Assembly: GCF_007644045.2 (NCBI RefSeq) | Contig: NZ_VMDW02000004.1 | Coordinates: 1 to 57,512, forward strand | Reading direction: 5' to 3' | Length of the DNA stretch: 57,512 nucleotides | DNA from: Vogesella urethralis | GTDB lineage: Bacteria; Pseudomonadota; Gammaproteobacteria; Burkholderiales; Chromobacteriaceae | Shown here: one piece after another, positions 45,509-53,482 of the stretch | Layout of the letters: each line of letters opens with the position of its first letter | How positions within the stretch are numbered: the first letter of the stretch is position 1 | The notes under the pieces: generated by a model | Database searches by the model: none | Told to the model about the DNA's origin: nothing | The model's input: only the letters and a program-made list of their open reading frames with translations | Position numbers and translations under genes: made by a program

Positions 45509-48397
45509 TTAGTCCCCGACGTACACGAACGGTGCCCAGAAAAACGGGTGCGCCCGGCTCATCGCCACGCCTTGCTGCTGCCACTGGCTGGCTCGCAATG
45601 CATCACGCGCCGCTTCGATGGCGCGCGCACTCTCCTGCCCCTGCTGCAACTGGGCAAAGGTTGACACCATCAGTTCCTGCGTGGCCTGGCTTTCTACCGC
45701 CCAGTGGCTCACCAGCAAGCCGTGGGCGCCGGCGTACATGAACGCGCGCGCCAGGCCGGCAAAGCCCTCGCCACTGCCGGCCGCCTGCTGCTCGCCGGCG
45801 GTATTGCAGGCGGACAGCACCACCAGCTGGGCAGACAGCCGCAGGTGTTCGGCCACCTCGCCCATGGTCAGCAGGCCGTCCTCGCCGCGCAACTCGCCAC
45901 TAAGCGACAACAGCAATGCCGGCTGGGGCCGCTGCACGGCCGCCGCTTCGGCGCCGTCGAGCGCGGTTTTCACTGCTGCAAATTCCCCACCCAACAAACC
46001 ATGGGTAGCAAAGTGCAGATAGCGGGTGTGCGACAGGTCCAGCTGCTTCAGCGTGTACTCCTGCGCGTCCTGCGCCAGATAAACCCGGCTGCGGCCGCCC
46101 AGCAAGGCGGCAATGCTGCGGGCCTCTTGTGCGGTTTCCGGCAGGCGCGGAATCTCGATGTTTTGCTTGGCCTTGCGATAGCTGCGTGACAACACCGTGT
46201 CCAGCCAGCTGCCACCCGCCGGTTGCGTCAGCTCGAACTGCGGGTCGGCAAACGTCACCAGGCTGGTGGTGTACGCCGGCGGTGCCGGCTGGTAAAGCCG
46301 CTTGGATACCAGCGTCGACAGGCTGGGCAGATAGGCAAAATGGTAGCGGGCCTGCAGGTACGGCAAGGTGCCAAACTCGCCCAGTAACGGCCCTTGCGTC
46401 CGGGCAACGGCAAATGCCTGACGGTCGGCGTCGTCCCAGCGGGTAACCAGCATCTCCAGCGGCAAGGTATGCAAGGCACCATCGCCCACCACCAGAACGC
46501 GACCGCCGGCAGGCAGCGCGCTTTCCAGCGGCTGTATCAGTTGGCGGTAGGCCTGGTGCAACAGCGCCGGGTCCAGTTGCCGTAGCGCCGCCAGGCTATC
46601 ACCGCCCGCCTCTTCCGGCTGCCGGATGGCGCCGACCAGCTTGCCGACAGCGTCACGCCCCAGCGGCAGATTGAACAGCTGGAAGCGGTCGCGGCCAACC
46701 ACAAAGGCTAGCGTGCGATCCGGCAGCAAGGCGTAGCTGAGCAAGGCCTCGTTGTCACGCAGTACCCGCTGCTGCAATTCGTCGACAGTCACCGCCCGCG
46801 GCTGCGCCAGGTCCATGATGCGGGGGTAACTGGCCCACAGCTGCTGCTGCACGCTGTCGAGCTCGGTCTGTACCGCCAACAGTGCCTGCAAGGCCTGCAC
46901 CCGGCTGGGCGGCGCCGCGGTGGTGTCGGGCGGGGCTGTCGCCGCTTCGTCATCGTCGGCGTCCACTTCGTCCAGCCCGCCAGTATTGGCCAGCTGCAGG
47001 CGCAAGGCCTGCAAGCGCCCCTGTGCCTGGGCCTGGCGCTGCAACAAGGCCTGGTAGCCGGGTTCGGCCGACAGCCGGCCGGCATCGGCCTGGCGCATCA
47101 GCTCGCTGAACAGACGGCTTTGCGTGCGCGACACCACGGCTAGCATCTGGCGATCGTACCCCTGCTGCGGCTGGCTGGCGTGCAGCGCGGCCAACAGGTT
47201 CAGCGTACGGATATAGAACGGCCCGTAACGCTGGATGAAGCCTTCCCGCAGTCCATCGTCCAGCCCGCGCGTTTGCACGAACAGTTTGTCGATGGCGTCC
47301 AGCCCCTTGTAGGCCTGCGTCAAGGCTTGCTGCTGACGGCCGCCCTGTTGCTGCAGCTGCAGTAGCAGATCGGCGGTATCGATATAGGACGCCAGGCTGC
47401 CCAGCCGTTCGTGCTGCGGCAAGGCCTGCTGCAACAGCGGCTCGGCGGCGCGGGCCTGCCCGGCCAGCAACAGGCCGCGCGCCAGATTGGTGGCGGCATC
47501 GGCGGTGATCGGGTTGGCCGCACCAAAGTGGCGATTGCCCAGCTGGTAGGCCGCTTGCAGCAGCGGCAAGGCCTGTTCCGGCTTGCCCTGGCGCTGCCAT
47601 ACGTCGGCCAGCGCGGTCTGGGTACTGATGATATCGCCGGGGCGCAGCGGCTGGGCAGCAAGGTTGGCCGCCAGCGTGGCCGACAGGGCCTGGCGCGACT
47701 CGTCCAGCCGGCCCAGGCCGCGCAGGCACAAACCACGCTGGTACTGGGTTTCCCGCCGCGCTCGCGCTACCCAGGCTTCGCCGGAGCGGTTGTCATCCGG
47801 GTCGATCGGCGCGGCAACCACCGGATAAGCCGCCGCTTTGTCCAGAATGGCCAGCGCCTGCGCCGGCTGCCCCAGCTGGCGCAGCACCTTGGCCTGCACG
47901 TTCCACAGATCCAGCATGCCCACGCGGTCGGGGCCCAATTGCTGCATGCGCACCAAAGCGTCGTCGATCAGGCGCATGGCTTCGCCGTACCGGTTTTGCC
48001 TTACCAGCAGGCTGATCAGGTTCTGCTGCGCGTGCACCACCGGGCGCGAAATGCGGCCATGGGCTTTTTCCACCATCGGCAAGGCCTGGCGGGTGGCCAG
48101 CTCTGCCTCTACCAGCTTGCCCTGCTTGGTCAGAACGGAGCCCAGATTACGGTAGGCGTTGCCGATGGCGCGGTTGCGGCCGGTCTCCAGACTGAGGCGC
48201 AAGCGCTCGCGGGCCAGGCTTTCTGCCCGGTCGAAATCTTCTTCCAGCAAAGCGCGGTTGAATGCCGCACCAATCGCCGTCAGCGTGCCGCCCTGGTTGG
48301 GCGGTTTGGTCTGGGCCACAGCACCATGGGCAAGCGCGGCCAACAGCAGCGCCAGCAACCACGGCCGCCGGCGATAGCGAGGGATGGGGTGGGACAT
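45509..48397 (-). CDS. Exported TPR-CHAT protease-like protein
   Basis: A 962-residue secreted protein: signal peptide (cut after AVA at about residue 28), TPR repeats over about residues 40-400, a coiled-coil stretch near 440-540 with an acidic insert (DEVDADDDEAATAPPD), and a C-terminal CHAT domain (about 640-962). CHAT is a caspase-fold peptidase domain; its dyad is visible as H799 in YLHFATHGLLGGE and C864 in LVVLSACNTAGE. The end HPFFWAPFVYVGD is typical. It is the last gene of a unit with an OmpA-like protein, a metacaspase and a small exported protein, overlapping the latter by one base. Substrates are unknown. Confidence 0.9.
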   Translation of the reverse strand: MSHPIPRYRRRPWLLALLLAALAHGAVAQTKPPNQGGTLTAIGAAFNRALLEEDFDRAESLARERLRLSLETGRNRAIGNAYRNLGSVLTKQGKLVEAELATRQALPMVEKAHGRISRPVVHAQQNLISLLVRQNRYGEAMRLIDDALVRMQQLGPDRVGMLDLWNVQAKVLRQLGQPAQALAILDKAAAYPVVAAPIDPDDNRSGEAWVARARRETQYQRGLCLRGLGRLDESRQALSATLAANLAAQPLRPGDIISTQTALADVWQRQGKPEQALPLLQAAYQLGNRHFGAANPITADAATNLARGLLLAGQARAAEPLLQQALPQHERLGSLASYIDTADLLLQLQQQGGRQQQALTQAYKGLDAIDKLFVQTRGLDDGLREGFIQRYGPFYIRTLNLLAALHASQPQQGYDRQMLAVVSRTQSRLFSELMRQADAGRLSAEPGYQALLQRQAQAQGRLQALRLQLANTGGLDEVDADDDEAATAPPDTTAAPPSRVQALQALLAVQTELDSVQQQLWASYPRIMDLAQPRAVTVDELQQRVLRDNEALLSYALLPDRTLAFVVGRDRFQLFNLPLGRDAVGKLVGAIRQPEEAGGDSLAALRQLDPALLHQAYRQLIQPLESALPAGGRVLVVGDGALHTLPLEMLVTRWDDADRQAFAVARTQGPLLGEFGTLPYLQARYHFAYLPSLSTLVSKRLYQPAPPAYTTSLVTFADPQFELTQPAGGSWLDTVLSRSYRKAKQNIEIPRLPETAQEARSIAALLGGRSRVYLAQDAQEYTLKQLDLSHTRYLHFATHGLLGGEFAAVKTALDGAEAAAVQRPQPALLLSLSGELRGEDGLLTMGEVAEHLRLSAQLVVLSACNTAGEQQAAGSGEGFAGLARAFMYAGAHGLLVSHWAVESQATQELMVSTFAQLQQGQESARAIEAARDALRASQWQQQGVAMSRAHPFFWAPFVYVGD

Positions 48398-48855
48398 CAG
48401 GATTTGCGCTTGAGCAGGATGCGGTCGATCACCGCATTGCCCTGGTTATCTTTGTGGTAGTAGACGGTGGCATCGTACTGGCGCGCCTGGGCATTCATCA
48501 GCGCTTCGCGCGCCTCGCTGACCATGTTGTAAACCATCGGCAGCAAGGCAAACAGGCTGCGCTGGCTCAGGCGCGGCGGTTCGGGCGTTTCCTGCAGGGC
48601 CAGGGTGCCGCTTTCGCCGATGATGCTCATCCAGCGGTCAAGCCGTGGCGAGAACTGGGTCAGGGTCATGGTGCCCGGCACCACGATTTCCAGCCGCTCG
48701 GGCTTGCGTGACAGCTCGTTGTACAGCTGGCCGTCAAACAGGCGCGAGTCGAAAAAAGTGAGCTGGCGCGCCTCCGGTGCCGGCGCGGCCAACTCCTGGG
48801 CAGTAGCAAGGCCGGCCATCAGCAGCAAGCCGGCCACAAACAGGCGGGTTTTCAT
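48397..48855 (-). CDS. Small exported protein, unknown function
   Basis: A 152-residue protein with a signal peptide cut after ATA or AQE at about residue 19. The mature part has no motif I recognise: LTFFDSRLFDGQLYNELSRK, LEIVVPGTMTLTQFSPRLD, IIGESGTLALQETPEPP, MVYNMVSEAREALMNAQA, and a basic tail KNQG-like ending in LLKRKS. It lies 11 bases after the metacaspase gene and its stop overlaps the CHAT start (TGATG), so it is translated in a fixed ratio with two caspase-fold proteins. It could be an inhibitor, chaperone or substrate; nothing in the sequence decides this. Confidence 0.8.
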   Translation of the reverse strand: MKTRLFVAGLLLMAGLATAQELAAPAPEARQLTFFDSRLFDGQLYNELSRKPERLEIVVPGTMTLTQFSPRLDRWMSIIGESGTLALQETPEPPRLSQRSLFALLPMVYNMVSEAREALMNAQARQYDATVYYHKDNQGNAVIDRILLKRKS

Positions 48856-48866
48856 GGTATCGGGCC

Positions 48867-50357
48867 TCAGGGTTGTTCGCGGATAGTCAGCAAGGCCGCA
48901 GCAAAACTATCGCTGCAACCGCGGCCAACTTGCAGATTGCGCCGCGTCTGGTCTGGCACGCACTTGCCACGGCCAAGCGTTTGCTGCAGCAGCGAACGCC
49001 CTTCGCCATCCAGCAAGGTATGCATGAACGGGCCGGCGCTATCGCCTTTCAGCGCGGCCGTATCGCGCGGGGTATCGCTAAGCAGCACCAGCAAAGTGTT
49101 GTCGCCGGCCGGGCCGCCGGCGGTAATGCGCCAGCTGGCACGGGGCAAATCGATCGTCTTGCCCGCTTGCACGCGGTTGTCGCCATCCAGCTGGTTCGGG
49201 TATAGCAGGTACAAGCTTTCGCCGTCCGACCCGGCCATCGCCAGGTAAAGATAGCCATCGCGGTCCGGTGTGATGTGCAGCTGTAAGGCATCCTTGCCGA
49301 TGCTGAGCGCGTTCTTGTCCGGCACCACCGTCAATTGGCGCCGGCCATCGCGCTGGGCGTGGACCTCGCCCAGCAGGGCTGCCGGCGCAAGGGGCTTGGC
49401 CGCCTCCGGCGTCGGCGTGGCCGGGGCGGTAAACGCCGCCTTGATCCAGGCGGGCACAAACTGCTGGTTACCCCCCAGCGTCATGTGCTGGCCCAGCACA
49501 CCCGACACGTTGGCCAGGTTACTGTCCAGCCGGGTTTGGGCGCAGCGGGTGATCTCGTCGACGGTGATGGCACCGCTGCCATCCAGGTCCTGTGCTTCAC
49601 CCAGCAGACAGTCGCGCCAGGCGGTGGTGGCCAGCCCGCCTTCCTTGCTATTGTCGAACGACACTTCATCCGGCCGGCTGGCCGCAATATGCACCACGTT
49701 TTGCGGCACGCTGCCCTGCTGTTGCAGGGCGGTGCTCAGCGAGCGGGTGCGGAAGTTACTGGGCTGGAAGCAGGCGTCGGCGCTGCCTTTGCTCACCACC
49801 TTGGGCGTGAGGTTGGCCGCACCCAGCTTCAGCGAACGGGTGAGGAACGGTTTGCCCGCCACGCCGCCAGAAAAGCAGGCGTCGTAAAACACCATCATCT
49901 TGTCGGCTTTGGCAGCGACCGGCGCCAGCAGCTGGCTGATCATCTTGTTGCTCAGCACCTGGCCATCGGTGGCCACCAGGCCTTCGGTGCACACGCCGTC
50001 CGGCGCGTCCGGCTCGTGCCAGCGGGTGCCATGACCGGAGTAGTACACGAAGACGCGATCACCCGGCTGCAGCCGCTGGTCTAGCGCCTTGATCTGGGCG
50101 GTCATTTCGTCCACTGTGGCCGCCGCATCGCGCACAAAGTGCATGTTCTGCGGCGGAATGCCCATGCTTTGCGCCATGCGCCGTGCGCTGTCCATGTCGT
50201 GCTGTACGCCGGCCAGCGAAGTGATGGCGGCATTGCTGTACTGCCCGATGCCGATGATCAATGCGTGCCGGCTGGCCGCAGCATCCTGCCCCAGCGCCGA
50301 CAGCGGCAGCGCCGCTACCAACAGCGAGCCTGCCAGCGTGATGATACGATGCTTCAT
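48867..50357 (-). CDS. Exported metacaspase (peptidase C14) with EF-hand-like loop and DUF4384
   Basis: A 496-residue protein. After a signal peptide (about 1-23, cut after ALG) comes the caspase p20-like domain: RHALIIGIGQYSNAAI at 30-45, catalytic H109 in YYSGHGTRW and C161 in FYDACFSGG. Residues 257-268 (DLDGSGAITVDE) form a canonical EF-hand calcium loop. A DUF4384-like domain (about 345-440; LQLHITPDRDGYLYL, LYLLYPNQLDGDNRV) follows, then a Cys-containing tail. AGGAG seven bases before ATG 50357 sets the start. It lies between OmpA-like and small exported genes in one operon. Arg/Lys specificity would be expected from metacaspases but is not shown. Confidence 0.92.
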   Translation of the reverse strand: MKHRIITLAGSLLVAALPLSALGQDAAASRHALIIGIGQYSNAAITSLAGVQHDMDSARRMAQSMGIPPQNMHFVRDAAATVDEMTAQIKALDQRLQPGDRVFVYYSGHGTRWHEPDAPDGVCTEGLVATDGQVLSNKMISQLLAPVAAKADKMMVFYDACFSGGVAGKPFLTRSLKLGAANLTPKVVSKGSADACFQPSNFRTRSLSTALQQQGSVPQNVVHIAASRPDEVSFDNSKEGGLATTAWRDCLLGEAQDLDGSGAITVDEITRCAQTRLDSNLANVSGVLGQHMTLGGNQQFVPAWIKAAFTAPATPTPEAAKPLAPAALLGEVHAQRDGRRQLTVVPDKNALSIGKDALQLHITPDRDGYLYLAMAGSDGESLYLLYPNQLDGDNRVQAGKTIDLPRASWRITAGGPAGDNTLLVLLSDTPRDTAALKGDSAGPFMHTLLDGEGRSLLQQTLGRGKCVPDQTRRNLQVGRGCSDSFAAALLTIREQP

Positions 50358-50374
50358 GCGCCTACTCCTGTCTG

Positions 50375-51046
50375 TCACGGTGCCAGATTAACAATGCGTA
50401 CCCGGCGGTTTTCTGCCGCAAACGGCTGCGACGGCAGCGCCAGCTGGCTGGCCCCCATGCCGATACTGCTCAGCCGCGCGGCGGCCACGCCCTGGGCAAC
50501 CAGCAGCTGACGCACTTCGTCGGCGCGGGCTTGCGACAGCTTGCGGTTGTAACCAGCCTGCCCCTTGGCGTCGGTGTGGCCTTCGATACGGAAACGGTAC
50601 GCGGCCAACTCCGGCGACAGCAGCGCCTGTGCCAGCTGCTGCAGTGTTTGGCGGCTGGCGGCGCTGACGCGGGCGGAGTTGTATTCGAACTGGATGGCCA
50701 GCGAGACGCTCGGCGCGTCGGCGGCAACTTCGGTAGCGGGGGCTGGCGAAGGCGAGACGGCTGGCGCAGACGGTGCCGGCTGCGCGATAACAGGTGGCGA
50801 CACCGGCGCTACCTGCACCGCTGGCGGCGTAACTGTCGCAGGTGGCGTGGGTTCAGGCACAGCAGCAGGCGGTGCCACCGGCACAGCGGGGGCGGCCGGC
50901 GGCACGGCTTGCACCGTGAGGTTACGCAGGCCGCGGGTCGTGCCGGGTTTCAGCAACCGGATCAGCGCCTCGGCGTCGGGTTCGGCCTGGGCGTACGCCA
51001 GCGAGGGCAGCAGCATGGCCAGCAACAGACAGACGGTTTTTTTCAT
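50375..51046 (-). CDS. OmpA-family peptidoglycan-binding protein with Pro/Ala linker
   Basis: A 223-residue exported protein: signal peptide (cut after AYA, about residue 19), a short segment containing IRLLKPGTTRGLRNLTV, a Pro/Ala/Val-rich linker (about 45-105), and an OmpA C-terminal domain (about 110-223) with IQFEYNSARVSAASRQTL, RIEGHTDAKGQAGYN and NRRVRIVNL. Such domains bind diaminopimelate in peptidoglycan. An upstream reading frame extends far past the ATG at 51046 but into the neighbouring gene region. It is the first gene of the caspase/CHAT operon, 17 bases before the metacaspase, and could hold the complex at the cell wall. Confidence 0.88.
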   Translation of the reverse strand: MKKTVCLLLAMLLPSLAYAQAEPDAEALIRLLKPGTTRGLRNLTVQAVPPAAPAVPVAPPAAVPEPTPPATVTPPAVQVAPVSPPVIAQPAPSAPAVSPSPAPATEVAADAPSVSLAIQFEYNSARVSAASRQTLQQLAQALLSPELAAYRFRIEGHTDAKGQAGYNRKLSQARADEVRQLLVAQGVAAARLSSIGMGASQLALPSQPFAAENRRVRIVNLAP

Positions 51047-51156
51047 GTTTGCGGGAACCTTATCGAATACCCGCATGGTAGCAGAGACAGCACCGACATT
51101 GCCGTGTCGCCTTGCAGGCGGCTCGTTTTCACTGCCCGGCGTGCCACAGCGCGCAC

Positions 51157-51945
51157 TCAGGCCAGCACATGCCCCAGTTTCAGCAGCATGATTACCGCCA
51201 CCAGCAGTACCAGCACGGCAAACAGGCGGCGCAGCAACGCACGCGGCAGACGCTGCGCCGGACGGCGCAGCAGCAGATAGCTGGCCAGCGCCCCGCCGGC
51301 AAACGGCAGCGCCACCGCCCACGCAATCTGCCCGTTCCACACCGCGTGGGCGGTGGCGCTGGCCGAGACTAGCGCAATCACCGCCAGTGAAGTGGCCTGG
51401 ATATTGTCCCAAGGCAGGTTGCTGTAGCGCGCCAGCGACGGCACGATGACAAAACCGCCGCCTACCCCGACCAGACCGCTGAAAAAGCCGGAAACGGCGC
51501 CGGTCAGCGCCAGCGCCCGCGCACAGGCCGACGTCCACTGCAGGCGTCCGCACCACGGCTGGGTGACACAGGGCAAATCGGCCCGGGTAACGGCCTGCGG
51601 ATCGCTTCGCCATTGCCGCCACGCCAGCATCAGCATCAGTACCGCAAAGCCGCCCAATAGCCAGGCTTGCGACAGCAGCCCGGCAACATGGCTACCCAGC
51701 GGCGCCATTAGCGTGCCGGCACAGCCAATCAGTAACGCCGCGCGATAGCGTACGATGCCCTGACGCAAGCCCAGCAAAGCACCCACTGCCGAAACCAGCC
51801 CCACCACCAGCAGCGCCGTCGGCGCCGCCTGCTGCATCGGCAAATGCAACGCCATTACCAGCATCGGCACCGCAAGAATGCCGCCACCCGCGCCGGTCAG
51901 GGCCAGTACCGTACCGATGACGGCACCCAGCAAGGCGGCCAGCAT
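51157..51945 (-). CDS. TauE/SafE (TSUP) family permease
   Basis: A 262-residue inner-membrane protein with about eight hydrophobic helices. The two TSUP repeats start with ALTGAGGGILAVPMLVMAL and SGLVGVGGGFVIVPSLARY. Family members export sulfite, sulfoacetate or related sulfur compounds. The ATG at 51945 has AAGGGG six bases upstream and gives the usual length; an ATG at 52017 would add 24 hydrophilic residues and fits better with a promoter in the AT-rich palindrome at 52074-52107, so the start is uncertain. It diverges from a persulfide-dioxygenase-like gene, as in BigR-controlled sulfide detoxification operons. Confidence 0.85.
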   Translation of the reverse strand: MLAALLGAVIGTVLALTGAGGGILAVPMLVMALHLPMQQAAPTALLVVGLVSAVGALLGLRQGIVRYRAALLIGCAGTLMAPLGSHVAGLLSQAWLLGGFAVLMLMLAWRQWRSDPQAVTRADLPCVTQPWCGRLQWTSACARALALTGAVSGFFSGLVGVGGGFVIVPSLARYSNLPWDNIQATSLAVIALVSASATAHAVWNGQIAWAVALPFAGGALASYLLLRRPAQRLPRALLRRLFAVLVLLVAVIMLLKLGHVLA

Positions 51946-52073
51946 CAGCAGCCCCTTGCCGGCAGACCCGACGCCTGCGGGCCTGCGCCCCGACCTGGTA
52001 CGGGCATGCTCTTCCATGCCTGCAACAGACCGGCCGGTAAAATCACACGGATGTGCATCGCGCCTCCGAACAA

Positions 52074-52107
52074 TATATAAAATTCTAATATTTAAGTTTA
52101 TTATATA
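52074..52107. promoter_or_regulatory. AT-rich palindrome between TauE-like and MBL genes
   Basis: TATATAA (52074-52080) and TTATATA (52101-52107) frame a 20-base AT-rich core in otherwise GC-rich DNA. The arms can act as -10 boxes in both directions. AT-rich inverted repeats of this sort are the targets of BigR/SqrR-type sulfide sensors; no such regulator gene is in the window. Confidence 0.6.
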
Positions 52108-52141
52108 CATATTCGATTGCGACACAACGATTGGAGCCAGC

Positions 52142-53005
52142 ATGACCGTGCATGTCGAGCCCTTCTTTGACCCGACCACCTTCACCTGCAGCTATGTCGT
52201 CAGCGACCCGCTCAGCCGGCAATGCGCCATCATCGACCCGGTACTGGACTACGACCCGGCCTCCGGCCGTACGCAGCACCAGCATGCCGACAAGATGCTG
52301 GCCTACGTGCGCCAACAGCAGCTGCAGACCGAGTGGCTGCTGGAAACCCATGTCCATGCCGATCACCTGTCGGCCGCGCCCTACTTGCAGCAGCAACTGG
52401 GCGGGCGGCTCGCTATCGGCGCCGGCATCACCCGGGTGCAGGAAACCTTCGGCCAGCTGTTCAACGCAGGCAGCGGCTTTGCCACCGACGGCAGCCAGTT
52501 CGACCACCTGTTCCACGATGGCGAACGCTTCCAGTTAGGTACCCTGAGCGCAGAAGCCCTGCATACCCCCGGCCACACCCCGGCCTGCATCAGCTACCGC
52601 ATCGGCGACGCCGTGTTCGTCGGCGATACCTTGTTCATGCCCGACTATGGCACGGCGCGTTGCGACTTCCCCGGCGGCGACGCCGCCACGCTGTACCGCT
52701 CGATCCAGAAACTGTTCGCCCTGCCAGACGACACCCGGCTGTTCCTGTGCCACGACTACAAGGCCCCCGGCCGGGATCACTACGCGTGGCAGACCACCGT
52801 GGGCGAGCAACGGCAGCACAATGTGCACGTGCGTGACGGCATCAGCGAACAGGCCTTCGTCAGCCTGCGGCGCGCCCGCGACGCCACCCTGGCCATGCCG
52901 GCGCTGATGTTGCCATCGGTACAGGTGAACATGCGCGGCGGCCAACTGCCCGCCGCCGAAGACAATGGCGTGCGCTACCTGAAGATTCCGCTGAACACGC
53001 TATAA
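52142..53005 (+). CDS. Metallo-beta-lactamase-fold hydrolase, persulfide dioxygenase-like
   Basis: A 287-residue metallohydrolase of the ETHE1/Blh group. The metal motif THVHADHLSAAPYL (HxHxDH) is at about residues 65-78, with HTPGHTPACISY and VGDTLFMPDYGTARCDFPGG following and CHDY near residue 203. Family members oxidise glutathione persulfide or act in biofilm-linked sulfide detoxification. GGAG lies five bases before the ATG. It is divergent from a TauE/SafE permease across an AT-rich palindrome; the pair suggests persulfide oxidation coupled to sulfite export. It is the last chromosomal gene before the integrated element. Confidence 0.9.
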   Translation: MTVHVEPFFDPTTFTCSYVVSDPLSRQCAIIDPVLDYDPASGRTQHQHADKMLAYVRQQQLQTEWLLETHVHADHLSAAPYLQQQLGGRLAIGAGITRVQETFGQLFNAGSGFATDGSQFDHLFHDGERFQLGTLSAEALHTPGHTPACISYRIGDAVFVGDTLFMPDYGTARCDFPGGDAATLYRSIQKLFALPDDTRLFLCHDYKAPGRDHYAWQTTVGEQRQHNVHVRDGISEQAFVSLRRARDATLAMPALMLPSVQVNMRGGQLPAAEDNGVRYLKIPLNTL

Positions 53006-53080
53006 ACCCGTGCGGAAACGCCGGCAACCGCGACGGCACAGTGTGTCGACCGATAAACGGCGGCAACTACGCGGGCCGGC

Positions 53081-53102
53081 TTGGGGCATATTTGGGGCAA
53101 AA
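53081..53102 (+). repeat. Tandem TTGGGGCA repeats
   Basis: TTGGGGCA occurs at 53081-53088 and 53092-53099, 11 bp apart, in a gene-free stretch between the metallohydrolase gene and the tRNA-derived site. One-turn spacing suits protein binding; they could be leftover integrase or excisionase sites. Confidence 0.5.
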
Positions 53103-53144
53103 CAAAGCGTGCAAAACAGATTGGCTGTTTCTGAGCCACCATTG

Positions 53145-53209
53145 AAAAACCCCCGCAAACCCTTGCCAGTGCTTGATTTCCCAATACTGGCTTGATGTTT
53201 GCGGGGGTT
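53145..53209 (-). terminator. tRNA-type terminator next to attachment site
   Basis: On the minus strand, 6 bases after the tRNA CCA, a 13-bp perfect stem AACCCCCGCAAAC / GTTTGCGGGGGTT with an inner GCCAGT/ACTGGC stem is followed by T5. It is placed as the terminator of a tRNA gene whose body is now missing here. Confidence 0.75.
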
Positions 53210-53215
53210 GAATTC

Positions 53216-53233
53216 TGGCGGAAGCGGTGAGAT
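53216..53233 (-). other. tRNA-Ser 3'-end fragment, probable attachment site
   Basis: The minus strand reads ATCTCACCGCTTCCGCCA, identical in form to the 3' end of a tRNA-Ser (T-arm side, 7-base acceptor CGCTTCC, discriminator G, CCA). The 5' part of the tRNA is not found at higher coordinates. Such a fragment, followed by the tRNA terminator, is what integration at a tRNA 3' end leaves at the far side of an element. The element therefore lies to the right. Confidence 0.7.
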
Positions 53234-53482
53234 CTGCCCGACTCAGCACCAACCTGCTGTAACCATTTGATTTATTTGCCGATTTCTTCATAAATGGAAG
53301 AGGTCGTGACACCCCAAAGTGAACCACCTGATGTAGTTTATCGGTAGGATCATTATACCCTGTACACATAAGACATCTAGCCGGAGCTGTACCTGGTGAT
53401 CAGGTTTTCTTGCCCCCCAGCAACTGCCTCAACATAGTGCCAAACCCATTCTTGCTACCACGACACCCATCCAATTAACACA
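53234..53482. other. Element end, no gene seen
   Basis: I see no credible gene in these 249 bases. They are less GC-rich than the DNA to the left. A small hairpin (ACCTG-GTGAT-CAGGT then TTTT) lies at about 53391-53409. Confidence 0.5.

Noticed and set aside
53391-53409. Small ACCTG/CAGGT hairpin with TTTT as terminator
   Set aside because: The 5-bp stem is weak and no plus-strand gene precedes it.
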